Source: Jacaranda mimosifolia
Lineage: Eukaryota; Streptophyta; Magnoliopsida; Lamiales; Bignoniaceae
Assembly (NCBI GenBank): GCA_018894105.1
Contig: CM032131.1
Span: 398,501-462,500 of the forward strand
Direction of reading: 5' to 3'
DNA: 64,000 nucleotides
Below, piece after piece: positions 45,976-57,174 of the stretch. The translations under genes were made by a program, and so were the position numbers. Below the pieces are notes generated by a model that worked only from the letters and a program-made list of their open reading frames with translations, did no database searches and was not told the origin of the DNA. Position 1 is the first letter of the stretch, and each line of letters starts with the position of its first letter.

Positions 45976-46343
45976 CAAATATAAGAGTATCTAAACTTCT
46001 ATTTTCCATGAACTCATATAAAAGCATCCCTTCATCTTCATGGATGCAATATCCAAGTAGTTTAATGATGTTTTGATGATGGAGATTGGAAAGCCAATAA
46101 ATCTCACTTTTGAACTCATTGAGGCCTATCCTCAGAAAAGAGAACTTTTTAACCGCAATGATGTGTGCTATAGATAATACAACCTATACAAAGAAATAGT
46201 TGAATTAGTAGAAAGATGGAAAGACTTGCTTCACCATTCTATCTTGTAATATGAAGGAAAAAGAACAAATTTGTCAGTCTAGATAAAGTCACCTTATAAA
46301 CAGAATGAAATCCACTTGCTCCATTACTTTGTAAAGGGGAGAA
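45976..46343 (-). pseudogene. Captured fragment of a receptor-like kinase gene
   Basis: Two exons on the minus strand, 46293-46343 and 45976-46183, GT-AG and in phase. They encode the glycine-loop region in altered form (SNGASGFHSVYK), the ATP-binding Lys block HIIAVKKFSF, the alpha-C Glu (NEFKSEI), then LHHQNIIKLLGYCIHEDEGM and LLYEFMENRSLDTLIFG. These are kinase subdomains I to V of the S-domain/cysteine-rich receptor kinase type. Both exons are open, but catalytic loop, activation segment and receptor part are absent within reach. Same orientation as the zinc-finger fragment; likely captured by the same CACTA element. Confidence 0.78.
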
Positions 46344-47280
46344 CTGAGTTCGATCGAACGTTAGCAATTTTATGTCTGCTTCATAAATTTTTGTAAGTAA
46401 TTGTATGAATGTCATATACTAAAGCCTAAAGTCAATGGATCATCAATAGTTTGAAAAGTTAGAATATGATGCAAATATTTGAAATTTAATGTGGCCATAT
46501 GAATATATACTTGATACTGTGCAAAATTCTTCTTTCTTAAATGGTTTCACCCTATACCAAAATGCATCCCGTGCCCGAAGCTTTAGTAGCTTATACCAAA
46601 TCTAAAAATATCTAGACCTTTGATTTCTATTTTGAAGTCCAGTTCCAAATTCACGAACCTGAAATTAGGTTCCTATTTATCTTACAGATCCGACACCTAT
46701 CGGGCGGTCAGATGCGAGGCCAGCAAAGGCTAGTTGTTGGCCTTTGCGCGAGGCCATATTTGGCCTCCTGGGCCATGCAAGGCCTCGTGCTACCAGCGGA
46801 TTAAGTTCACAGAAAAAAAAAGAAAAAAGAAAGACATAAAATGAGAGAATAAGGAAAAGGAAAAAAGGGGGAAGAAGGAAGAGAACTTTGCTGCCAATGG
46901 ATTAATTTTAAAAAAAAAAATTTAGAGAGACAAAAAATGAGATAAGGAATAGGAGGAAAAATAGGTGAAATTGAAAATTCGGGTTTGTGCAAGATTTTTT
47001 TTAATATTGAATTTAAAATTTGTTATTTTATATATAATGATTTATTTTTAATTTAAAGAAAATTGAAGAAAGAAGAAAACCCAACTGATACTAACATGAA
47101 TAAGTAACAAACCTTTAGGGGCTGTTTACTTGAGCGGATGCCATCCCCCCACATATTTTGTTTACTTCATGGGATGAAAGCCCGATGAATAACTAGAGGC
47201 CCGGTATTGTGCTCACTATTCATGGGATGTGGAATCCCACTAATTTGGTGGGATTGAAAAATCCTTCAAAGTTGGGTTTA
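46344..47280. other. Non-coding CACTA interior, GC block and purine tracts
   Basis: A GC-rich block with repeated GAGGCC words (46700-46800) is followed by two A/G-rich units about 100 bp apart (GGATTAA, poly-A, GAGATAAGGAATAGG-like). At 47118 GGGGCTGTTTACTTGAGCGG looks like the terminus of another DNA element, with no partner end seen. Confidence 0.4.
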
Positions 47281-47335
47281 TTAGTAGTAGTAGTAGTAAT
47301 AATAATAGTAGTAGTAGTAGTAGTAATAATAATAA

Positions 47336-47385
<50 letters not shown>

Positions 47386-47392
47386 ATAATAA

Positions 47393-47476
<84 letters not shown>
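47281..47476. repeat. (TAG)n/(TAA)n microsatellite, about 196 bp
   Basis: Uninterrupted trinucleotide frame of TAG and TAA blocks. It produces spurious poly-Val/Ile and poly-Tyr open frames on the two strands. Confidence 0.95.
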
Positions 47477-47505
47477 GGAAATGGTATAAAAGTTAATATA
47501 GTATT

Positions 47506-48234
47506 TGATGAGGGTGGAAATCGTTTATTTAGTATCCTAGGGCTGGAATTAACTGGACTTGACCTAAGAGTGATTGAGGGGAGTGACTCAGGTGAATCAG
47601 GTTGAGTCTTGCAATCAATAACAAATATCAAGCTAGCCAAGGTGCCATCGGCTAAGGCACTCCGACGCTCAAGTCAGTGAGGGTTGACTAGAGATATGAG
47701 CAACGGAGTGGGGGCCCTAGGTAAGAAATGGCATACCTTGCTGAAGGATTGATGAGGTATTTATAGCCTCTCCAAGGTGGTTGATATGTCCTTGATGCCC
47801 TGTTGTGTAAAAAGGGCTATTGTTCTTGTCTAAGGACTTTCCTATCTTATCCAACCTGTGTACTGTTCTAAGTGGTGCAACCTCCAGCTACTTAGGTACA
47901 CTAGTGGGCCCCCCAAGCCTGACACAGTTGTAAAAGGCGGTACTATAGGTGGCATGCTCTATAAATACGGCAGCACGGTGCCTGGTGAGGCATTTAATGC
48001 GGCCAACGAGTTCTCTCTTTCCCTTGACCCCTCTAGTTGAGGCTATATCATTCTAGTTAAAGGATTGGGGCCACCTAAAGGAGATCATCGATTGTAATTG
48101 GGATGCTAATACTTAACTGAACAAGCAGAGGTTAAGAGGTTGAGTAGTGGTCGGACCCGTTAGTCGGTCTGGAACAAGTGGGCTTGGGGCTCCCATCCTA
48201 GTTAGGTGTTATTGGGTTGGGTCGTCCCATATCA
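47506..48234 (-). repeat. 3' LTR of element D
   Basis: TGATGAGGG start and CCCATATCA end, the shared AAGCTAGCCAAGG block, and a TATTTATAG word (TATAAATA on minus) at about 47760. Confidence 0.85.
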
Positions 48235-48253
48235 TGAGTCCCTCCCACTCCCA
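48235..48253 (-). other. Polypurine tract of element D
   Basis: Minus strand GGGAGTGGGAGGGACTCA immediately before the LTR. Confidence 0.75.
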
Positions 48254-48470
48254 ATCTTGATTGAGCGTGCCAATAAGAAGGAATGGGGAGTAGCTGACTT
48301 ATTGGCTGGCAATTGGAAGAAATTGACTGGACAAGTTGAGTGGATAAGGGTTTTACAAGGTCGACCAGGGTTTTGATTCATTTAATGCGTTTGTTATGTT
48401 AGGTCATGTGAAATGCCAAGTGGCGGCAAGGTAATAATTGCTACCGTTTGGGATTTCGTGCACTGGGGCC

Positions 48471-48478
48471 TATAAATA
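48471..48478 (+). promoter_or_regulatory. TATA box for the antisense ORF, element D
   Basis: TATAAATA, 173 bp before the ATG at 48644 and 237 bp from the LTR edge. A GTAAGT word is at 48581. Confidence 0.55.
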
Positions 48479-48643
48479 CGTGCAGTAAGAATTTTTGTTT
48501 TTACATTTACAGCTTTGCGTGAGGTCGATCCTAGTGATTTACTACCTTCTGCATAATATTTTTAAATAGCCAAACCACGTAAGTGTTTCAATATCTCTGA
48601 GTGTGCTTTGCTCTTTGATCTTAAATACAACGACATAATAGTG

Positions 48644-51055
48644 ATGCTGAGGGTTTTTAGCGGCAATGAAGGTAACCAGGGAGCGACAGTGAGGGAACCA
48701 GGTTGGATAGGGCTCTGACCAATAGTATGAATGACTCGACTAGCGATTTTGATAGCTTGACCCCCAGTAGTTTTGGCGATGAACAAATTGGCACTAGGGC
48801 CGAGGCTGGGCCAAGTGAACCCCCAGTGTCTCGTGGTCGGTTGTTTACCTTCGATCACTACAGTAAGATTAGGTCGGAGGTGATTGAGGCTGGCCTTAAT
48901 ATCCTTAGGCAGGTTTATCACATTCCCCAGGTTATGAACTAATTGTCCCAGGGCCTGGGGGTAGGATGCATCAACCACCCACTGGTTGCATTACTGTGTT
49001 CGAGGATGACCTTAGGTGTGGGCTTAGTTTTCCACTTGCCAAGCCAATCATTGACCTGCTGAGGGGTCTTTAGGTCTATGTCACCTAATATCTCCCTAAC
49101 TATTTTTCAACCATATACAGTTTTGTGGTCTTGATGCACATCCACGACTAGCCACCTTTCTTTACTAATTTTAGCAACCTTTGTCACCTCCCCATCTCTC
49201 GTAAGTTGGGAAGTACCGAAGAGTCGGGCTTTTATTACCTAAGCACCCGATCTCATCGAAAGTTCTTGTGACCCCAGCCTTTTCCTTCGGTCAAAAGTGG
49301 AAAACTAGGTACTTTTATGTTTAGGCTCCTCAGGGAGTGGGCTTCAATATCCTTAGGGGTTGGATATGGGGGCATGTTGAGATGCCAGGGAACTAAACTC
49401 CAACTTGGCCCAACACCTTTACACGGGATCTGGTCGAGTTTGGTCAGATGGAGGCATCTAGCTATATAGAGGAGAAAAACCTTATGCTGGCGGGCTTGTT
49501 GCCAGCCTATCTCAACCTGCCCGAGGATGTTTGATAGGTAGATAGTTACATGTGTTTCTATTAGTTGTGGTGCCTTTAGTATTTGGTCGAGCCTTACATG
49601 CTTTGGTTTTGTTGTCATGCAAATCGAGAAGAGATAATGAATCAAACATGAGCCCAAGTCGTTGCTCGTACGGAGAGGAATCGAGAGTGCTGTGGAAGCT
49701 CGGGGGCTCGACAAGAGGCTTGATGAGAGACAGTTGCACTGGCCATAGCGCGGCCTATTGTTGTTGTTCCCATCACTGTTGTTCCTCTAGCGGCACTGAC
49801 GGCCCCGATGATCGACAAATCTGCTAGTAAAGGAAAAAGGCCTGCGACCGAATAGGTTGGGCCAGCCTCCAAAAGGATGCCGACCGAAAAAGGGAAAGGG
49901 AGAGCCAGGGCCGCCAAGGGATATGACCTCTTTGGCCATTGAGATGATGGGAAACTTTTCAACCTGGTGGAGTTGCCTTCGCCGCAGTTCGGGACTGAGT
50001 TGGTAATCTATAATTCAATGTCTATGATGATGACAGGGGAAACTGGGGCCCTGCCGATGAAGGTTTTAATGGCTGGTCTATTTGCGTTTGACTAGCGCAA
50101 GATAATGGAGAAGAGTCACTGTGCAGTGATGAAGGCCTTGGCTTATCACGCCAATATGGTAACAATGTTTGTTGAGTGAAGATTTACGGTGTTTTGCTTA
50201 TGTTGATGGGAATGTTTCGTCCTTGCAGGTCGGCCAACTAGGCTATCATATGTTCTGTAGGTCGGAGCTGGCTCTTGACCAGGTGGACCAGATGTAGGAG
50301 GGCCATAAGGAAATAGATATGACAAAAGCGGTGCTAGAATATGCCCAGATGGAGGTCGAGTGGCTGACTAAGCAACTAAAGGAGAAGGACGCACAGCTTG
50401 AGGCGAAAGATATCAAACTGATGACGGTTGTAAGCGGGCGGTGCACGCCGAGTAGCTCTTTAAGAAGGCTCAAGTGGCAACGCAATCCTATTATGACACT
50501 GGTCGAGCCCAGGGTTATAAGGCGGTGTTTCAATTTGCTCGACATGAGTTTGATAGGACGTTGCCTAATGTCCAATGGGAGGCCATTCAACAGTTCATGC
50601 TGACTTTCGCCTTTATGGATGCCAACATCGTCTTCTCTCTCGATGACGGTAAGGATGCCTTCGACACGGCCGTCAAGCAGCTGGAGTTTCTTGGGTACTC
50701 ATTTAGAGCGGAAGATAAGAAGTGCTTGGTCTGCATGCTGGACAAACAGCTGTGTGCGTACCCCGATGAGTTTGTTCCACCTGCGAGGGCCCCCACCGAT
50801 GAGGCCGCACCTGTCGAAGGGACATCTGTGTTGCCAACTATTGTTCCTAACCATCAAGCCAAGGTCGAGGCAGTGACCACTAAGTTCAACTTCGCCAATA
50901 ACTTCACCTTGGACATCCAGGATGACAAAGTGCACGTAGCTGACTATTTTCCCCCTGGCTTGCATTATTTTCCTGGTTGATAAAGAGGAGCCCTCTAGGC
51001 CTCCAGAGACGGACGAGGGAAGCCATACGCAAGCTAAAGGGGTTGGGTTAAGCAA
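48644..51055 (+). pseudogene. Antisense ORF (Transposase_28-like), element D
   Basis: Exon 1 48644-49537, exon 2 49623-50158, exon 3 50229 to about 50980. The same intron positions occur in B and X, but the first acceptor is CAA instead of CAG here. Exon 1 has SRGRLFTFDHYSKI, the TVFEDDLRCGL region and the FVTPA..WKTRYFYV-like block. Exon 3 has a coiled coil (MEVEWLTKQLKEKDAQLEAK) and the long open C-terminal frame 50474-50980 with YYDTGRAQGYKAVFQFARHE, NIVFSLDDGKDAFDTAVKQL, EFLGYSFRAEDKKCL and an acidic end. Frameshifts and a few stops break exons 1 and 2. This is the best-preserved C-terminus in the window. Function unknown. Confidence 0.78.
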
Positions 51056-51165
51056 TCTTTGAAGTGTTGAGCTTTATGTGTCTAGTCACCCTGTGAGGCA
51101 TTGATTTATAATTTTTTTTATTTTTATTTTTCGAACGCACTGTATTTGAATTTTTATTTTGGGAT

Positions 51166-51936
51166 TGATGAGGGTTTGGAATATTTTTTGGGTTGATTTG
51201 GAAGGAATATGGTCCACTTCACTATAATCTAATCGGCCTTGCTACGATTGAGAGTTAAAAGGCGAGTCCTGCAACCATAAGAAAGTGTCAGGCTTGCTGA
51301 GAGAGCCCTCAACGATGGCCCTCCGACGGTCAAGTTAGTGTTCTGATCGAATAGGAGACTCATGCAGTAGAATGAGGGCTCAATAGATAATAATGGCATA
51401 CCTTGTGAAAAGCTGGCCATGGTGTATTTATAGCATTTTTTGGGTGATGAATATGTCTGTGATGCCCCTGCTATACATGAGAAACTCTATCCTTTGCACG
51501 GGGACCTTTAAGTCATCTCACATGTTGGTACTATTCCAAGTGGCCTCATCTCCCTCTTGTAGGGATAGAGAGGTACACCAATGGCAAGCCCTTTCCTTGG
51601 CGTGGTAGTACTGGAGTAGCATGCGCCATTAATAAGGTGGCTTGCCGCCTGTTAGGTTTTTAAATGCAGTAGGGTAAAGGTTTTGTAGTCACTCGACCAA
51701 CCTGGTCGACTTGAGACCTTGCCGACATGAGAGATCGATCACCGAGCTAACTCTGGAGGTGCGGTGGACAATTAGGCGCCGCCTCTGATAAGGATCATCG
51801 ATACGGTCGACTTGTTTTGGGTGGAATCGATGTGGAAAGTCGACTGCGCGGGTGGGCCTCAAGGAGAAAATAGGTTTATTGATGTACTCTTGGGTCGATA
51901 GCCTTTGGGCTGGGCCTATTGGGCCACCCCATCTCA
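51166..51936 (-). repeat. 3' LTR of element B
   Basis: TGATGAGGG...CCATCTCA on the plus strand. The terminal TATCA of the family is TCTCA here. Minus-strand TATAAATA at about 51430. Confidence 0.88.
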
Positions 51937-51955
51937 TGAGTTCCCCCCACTCTCG
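51937..51955 (-). other. Polypurine tract of element B
   Basis: Minus strand CGAGAGTGGGGGGAACTCA directly before the LTR. Confidence 0.75.
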
Positions 51956-52170
51956 AGTCCTGATCGAGAGTATCAACAAGTGAGAGTAGTTTCAATGAAC
52001 AAGAATGGCTGGGTCAATCGATGAGAGGCAAGAGGAGCCAACGAGAGACTGGGGGATTCAATCGAGGTTTGGTGCATTTAATGTAGCAGTACTTACCCAA
52101 TTGTTAGGCAGAATGTCAAGCGACGGCTATGTCATTATTGTCGCCGCTTGGGGTTCTGCGCATAGTGCTC

Positions 52171-52178
52171 TATAAATA
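52171..52178 (+). promoter_or_regulatory. TATA box for the antisense ORF, element B
   Basis: TATAAATA in CTATAAATAGGCGCGG, 174 bp before the ATG at 52345. The upstream stretch GCCGCTTGGGG is shared with D. Confidence 0.6.
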
Positions 52179-52344
52179 GGCGCGGTAAGAATTCACATAT
52201 TTACTTTTATAGTGTTGCGTGAGGTCGAGTCAAGCATTTATTGGGCTCTACATTGTATCTTTGATTACTTTATCAAGTAAGCATTTCCCCTTTTTCAGAG
52301 CGCCTTTATTATATCCTGCTTTCAGAGTTTTTTTAGGCTAAAAT

Positions 52345-55300
52345 ATGTTAAGAGTTTTCGAGGGTGATGAGGGGAGTCATGGGAGCGACAGTAAGGCAAT
52401 GAGGTCTGATAGGGTTCCAACTAGCGATGAAGAGGCATTAAATAGCGGTCTAGTAGTTCTTCGAGCAGTGAACATGCTACTGTTGGGGCTGGGCCGAGCG
52501 AGCCTCCCATTTCTCGTGGTCGATTGTTCACCCTTGACCATTACAGTGATATTATGTTGATGGTAGGGGAGGCTGATTTAGCTATTCTGAGGGAATTATA
52601 TCATGTCCTCGGTGACTATGGTTTGATCGCTTCGGGGCCCTCGGGTAGAATGGACCAACCTCTCGAAGGGTGTATCACCGTGTTCGAAGCTAATCTTAGG
52701 TGCTGTCTTAGGTTTCCTTTAGCTAATGCCATAGTCAACCTGTTATGAGGTTTGCAGGTCTGCATTACTCAGCTACATCTCAATTAATTATCCACCTTAT
52801 ATAGTTTTGTCGTCTTAATGCACATCTATAACCAGCCCCCTACCTTCGCCAACTTTAGCAACCTCTTCCATCTCCCCATTTCCCACAAGTCACGTAGTAG
52901 CGAGGAGTTCGGGTTCTATTATTTAACAGCTCGTCCTTGTTGGAAATTCTTTGTGACCCCTGCTTCCTCATTTGGTCAAAAGTGGAAAAATAGATTTTTT
53001 TATGTTCAATCACCGGTGGGTGAGTAGGGGGGTTCAAATCTAATCCAATCCAATCCAATCCAAAAAAAACAGATGAATCGATCCAAAAAATAAAAAACAG
53101 ATCAAAACTGAACTTTTTTGGATTGAAATGGATTTATTTTTTTAAAACTGATTGGATTGGATCGGTTTTTAGTTTTAATCTAAAAAATCGATCCAATCCA
53201 AATTGAACCGAAATTTATATACTAATAATATAAAAAAAATATATATCTTAATTGTAAAATACACAAATAAATTAAAATAAAATAAACTTAGGATTTTTTC
53301 ACTTTCAAAAATCAAATATATAGGGATAATTATTGTGGACTTATAATTTTATAGTTGTGTATTCTTACATAATTTAACTTAGTTCCACAAGATTAGTATG
53401 ATATGATAGCTAAATAAAATTTACAAATTGATTGATTAAATTAGTTTAATTATCAATAGTAATTTGTTAAATATTTCAATCAAAAATTTAAATTGAAAAC
53501 CGATTTAACCGATCTAATCCAAATTGATTTAAAATGGATTGGATTGGATCGGATTTACAATAAAAGTCCAACCGATCCAATATATATTATATAGTTTGGA
53601 TCGATTTACTTTTTATCCCAAAATCGATCCAAATCAAACTGCGAACACCTCTAGGGGTGAGCTTTAATATCCCCAGAGGTTGGATGAAGGGGCACATAGA
53701 GATGCCAGGGAACCCGACTCTGACCTGGCCAAATACTTTTATGAGGGATCTGGTTGAGTTTGGTCAGATGGAAGTATTTGGCTTTATCGAGGAGAGAAAT
53801 CTTGTGCTGGCTGGCTTGTCGCCTAAGCAGCTCAACTTGCCTGCGGATGCTCGCTTAGGTTGATATCTATATGAGCGTTGTTTATTGTTATGCATGCATC
53901 ATTATGGTCGTATCTTATGCGTTGTTCACTTTGCCCCTCACAGATCGAGAAGACATCATGAACCGGTCATGCCAACAAACTATTGCTCGCGCCGAAAAGA
54001 ACAAGGACAACCTCGAGCGGCGTACAGATGTAGGTGCCCGACAAGAGGCTCGTTGAGAGCCGGCCGCTCTACCAGTTGTCTCGGCCATTCTTGTCGCCGT
54101 TGATGCGCCGTCTCCCAGTCGTAGTCCAATTGGTTTAGCAAGAGGCCATTACCTCGCAGGATGGGCCCGCTTCGAGAGGACTGATCAAGGCAAAGGCAAG
54201 GCTCAACTGCAATAGGGTTTGATCTATTCGGGCCCCAGGACAACAGGGCTTTATTCGACTTGATAGATCTGTGCTCTCTTCACTTTGGGACTGAGCTTGG
54301 GGTCTAAACTCGATGTCGGTGATGATGGCAGAGGAGTCTGGGCCCCTGCCAATGAAGGTTTTAATGGCTGGTCTATTCAATTCAGACCAGCATAAGATGA
54401 TGGAAAAGAGCTAGGGTGCTGCAATGAAAGCGTTAGCATATCACGCCAACATGGTAAGTTTTTGGTTGAACCGCACCTAACATTTTGCTATAAGTATATG
54501 CATTATACTGATGTGAGTGTTGTCTTCACAGGTTGGGCAGCTAGGGTATCGCATGTTCCGCATGTTGGAACTTGCCCTCAATCAGGCTGATCAATTGTGG
54601 GCATAATACAAGGAGATGGATACCACAAAGGTCGCACTCGAGTCTGCCCAAATGGAAGTTGAGCAGCTGATAAAGCAATTGGAAGATGTGAACTCGTAGA
54701 TTGTGATGAAAGATGCCGAGCTAATAACTGCGATGATCGCTAAGAGTATGGCCAAAGAGCTTCTAAAGAATGCGTAGGTAGAGGCACAGTCCTATTATGA
54801 TAACGATCGAGCGCATGGGTACAAGGCCGCTTAATAATTTGCTTGTCGGGAGTTTAAGCAGATGCTGCTAAGAGTTCGATGGGAAGTAATGCAACAATTC
54901 ATGCTGACGTCGGCTTTTATAGATGCTAGCATCGTATTTTCCCTCGATGACGCTAAAGAGCATTCGATATGGCCATTCAGCAGTTGGAGTTTTTGGGATA
55001 CTATATCAGCGCTGAGGATAAGGAGCGTTTGAACTACACACTCGACGAGTAACTCCAAATATACCCCAAAGAGGGGGCCTCTATCGATGAAGCCGCTGTT
55101 GGAGCTGCATCTGCCTCTGGTCCTGTACCAGCTCCTCATTCCGCTATTCCTGAGCACCAGGCCCACATCAAGGCGGTGACTATAGAGTTTGACTATGCCA
55201 ATAATTTTATGTTTGACATGAAGGGTGGCAAGGTGAACGCAGCCCAGTACTTTTCGCCTAACGAATACCCTTTTCTGGTAGATGAAGCGGGCCCATCACA

Positions 55301-55358
55301 ACCTCTGGGGCAAGACGAAGAAGAGGCCCCTCGAGATGAAGGGGAGGGGTCCAACTAA
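52345..55358 (+). pseudogene. Antisense ORF (Transposase_28-like), element B
   Basis: Exon 1 52345-53858 (minus the 629-bp insertion at 53025), exon 2 53944-54453, exon 3 54532-55358. Exon 1 shows RGRLFTLDHYSDI (another frame from the ATG after an indel), GCITVFEANLRCCLRFPL, CITQL, MHIYNQPPTFANFSNLFHLP, FGFYYLTARPCWKFFVTPAS and, after the insertion, IPRGWMKGHIEMPGNPTLTW. Exon 3 has EMDTTKVALESAQMEVEQLI (coiled coil) and ends FDYANNFMFDMKGGKVNAAQ plus an acidic tail. Both introns are GT-AG. The family resemblance is to the plant 'putative gypsy type transposon' domain; the job in the element is unknown. Stops and indels make this copy a pseudogene. Confidence 0.78.
53025..53653. mobile_element. 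Non-autonomous hAT-like element in antisense ORF of B
   Basis: Inverted ends TAGGGGGGTTCAAATCTAAT and TAGAGGTGTTCGCAGTTTGA, flanked by octamers TGGGTGAG (53017) and GGGGTGAG (53654), 7 of 8 matching. Internally it repeats AATCCAATCC / GGATTGGATCGG words. The uninterrupted homologous site is seen in element D at about 49335. No ORF. Confidence 0.8.
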
Positions 55359-55559
55359 GTCTAAGGTCGAGTGGTCGCCCCTCAATGATGCCTACATCCT
55401 TCTTTTTACCACCCCCTCTTTTTTTTTTAGGTAATTTGGAAGTACCTTTTGTAATTGGAATTGTTGAATGTTAATGGGATCTTTTGTTTAGCCCATCAGC
55501 GTATATTTGGATTTAATTCCCATCATTTTTGATTGATCAAAGATCACCGTATTACATCA

Positions 55560-56159
55560 TGCTTAACAATTTTCGTGGCTCAGTGTTAATAATTCTATAT
55601 GGTCGATTTAAATTTGCACAACTTCAAAAATTTGCACGAATTGATATTCTACGTGATCGACTTAAAAACTTGCAAGATTTTAAATATACCAAGTCTTCAC
55701 TTGCTGTTAATGTCATAAGTGTGGTTTACTTACAGTTGATCAGCCATATCAGGCAGGTTCGCTTGATGAGCTGCATAATTTATAATCTTGTGGCTTGAAG
55801 CCGCTTCGGTGGCAAAGGCTTGGAGCCTATTAGATGGTCGACTGTGGGGTCGACCGTAAACAGTCATGCCGTTTGATTGGGGCTAGAAAACCCTTATTTG
55901 CAGTTAGAAGCTGCTATGTGGTCGACCTTAGATGGTCTACCTATTTAAGGACTTAGGCTGGGAAGCTTATGATTGGCGGCTTGAAGCCACTAGGTGGTCG
56001 ACTACGGGGTCGATTACAAACGATCAAACTGAATGACGATTGGGGTTGGGGAGACTTTATGATGTGGCTTGATGTCATTGTCCCGTTAGTTATATCATAT
56101 GAATGTGTTGTTGGTAAAATATTTGGGAACTTTATTAACACAAAACTATAGAACGAGTC
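55560..56159. repeat. Spacer with about 185-bp repeats between antisense ORF and pol, element B
   Basis: GGCTTGAAGCC..TGGTCGACT..GGGGTCGA..AAAC recurs at about 55793 and about 55979; a degenerate version (TTAGAAGCTGCTATGTGGTCGACC) lies between. Same place as the 59-bp repeats of X but different sequence. Confidence 0.6.
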
Positions 56160-57174
56160 TCATACATAAAATTTCCTTAAGTTAACAGCGTTCCAAGGGC
56201 GCGGGAGCTCGTTGCTGCTTATGTCAGCTAGTCGGTAAGCGTTATTCTTTGCCACTTTAGTAACTAAATATGGTCCTTCCCATTTTGGGTCGAGCTTGCC
56301 AACATTCCTGGAGACCTCGACTTTTTTGAGGACAAGGTCGCCAACTTTGAAGTTCCTCGATTGAGCCCTTTGGTTGTAGTAATTGGCCATTTTCGACTGA
56401 TATCTTTGCATTGTGGAGTAAACCTGTTGGCACAACTCATCGATGGTTTTTCGAGGTTGAGTTCCATTTCTAAAGAGTTTGTGATCGAGTTAAAGTGTAT
56501 CACCCGAGTTGTGTGCTATATTAGTTCGATTGGGATTACTACTTTTGATCCGTATACCAGACTATAAGGGTTGTGTCCTATTGCTGTTTATGGGGTTGTC
56601 ATGTACACCCACAATACACCTGGTAGGTCATCTGCCCAGGTTGCTCTAGTTCTTGTTATCCTTGCCTTAAGGTGGTCGAGCACTTTCAGTTTGTTACTTC
56701 GGTTTGCCCATAAGCTTGGGGATTTCCTACTGAGAAAATGTTGGCGAATTCTCAGGTTTTCGCACCAATTCCTTGTGCACCTGCTTTGGAATTGGCTCCT
56801 GTTGTCCGATATAAGGACTTTAGGGAGACCAAAATGACAAATTATATTTTTCCATATAAAGCTTTTGATGGCGGCGTCGGTTATCTTAGGGACTGCTTCC
56901 ACTTTGACGCACTTGGTGAAGTATTCAACTGCCATGATGATGAAATTCCTTTGGCCTGTCATTTTTGGGAAAGAACAGACGATGTCGATTCTCCATTGGT
57001 CCAATGGCCAAATGATCTGGATATTTACCATTGCTACCGCGGGTTGATGAGATATGTTCGAATGAACTTGGCAGGATGGGCACCGTCTGGTGAAATCGAC
57101 AGCATCCTTGAGCAATGTGGGCCAGAAGTATCCGTATCGAATAATCTCCTGAGAACATCTCGAGTGAAGGCTAG
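56160..57174 (-). pseudogene. Integrase of element B
   Basis: From the N-terminus (right): a zinc-binding region with IIRYGYFWPTLLKDAVDF, TRRCPSCQVHSNISHQPA, the first catalytic block DQWRIDIVCSFPK, then MAVEYFTKCVKVEAVPKIT, the second block FGLPKVLISDNRSQF, a frameshifted third block, SWADDLPGVLW-like sequence, and the C-terminal domain FKVGDLVLKK, KLDPKWEGPYLVTKVAKNNA, LPRPWNAVNLRKFYV before a stop at 56160. Two Asp of the DDE triad are visible; the Glu region is out of frame. The N-terminal end is cut by repeat R at 57175. Confidence 0.85.

Larger units (their letters stand above)
47506..51165 (-). mobile_element. Tat element D, left part; interrupted by element B
   Basis: A 3' LTR (47506-48234), polypurine tract and the antisense ORF are present. 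At 51166 element B begins, so the remaining D sequence (integrase to 5' LTR) must lie right of the window if D is complete. Left flank pentamer is GTATT. Confidence 0.75.

Noticed and set aside
47281..47640. Open frames rich in Val/Ile (plus) or poly-Tyr (minus)
   Set aside because: They are the translation of a TAG/TAA microsatellite.
49512..49962. Overlapping open frames on the minus strand of the D antisense ORF
   Set aside because: Shadow frames of exon 2; they contain no conserved block.
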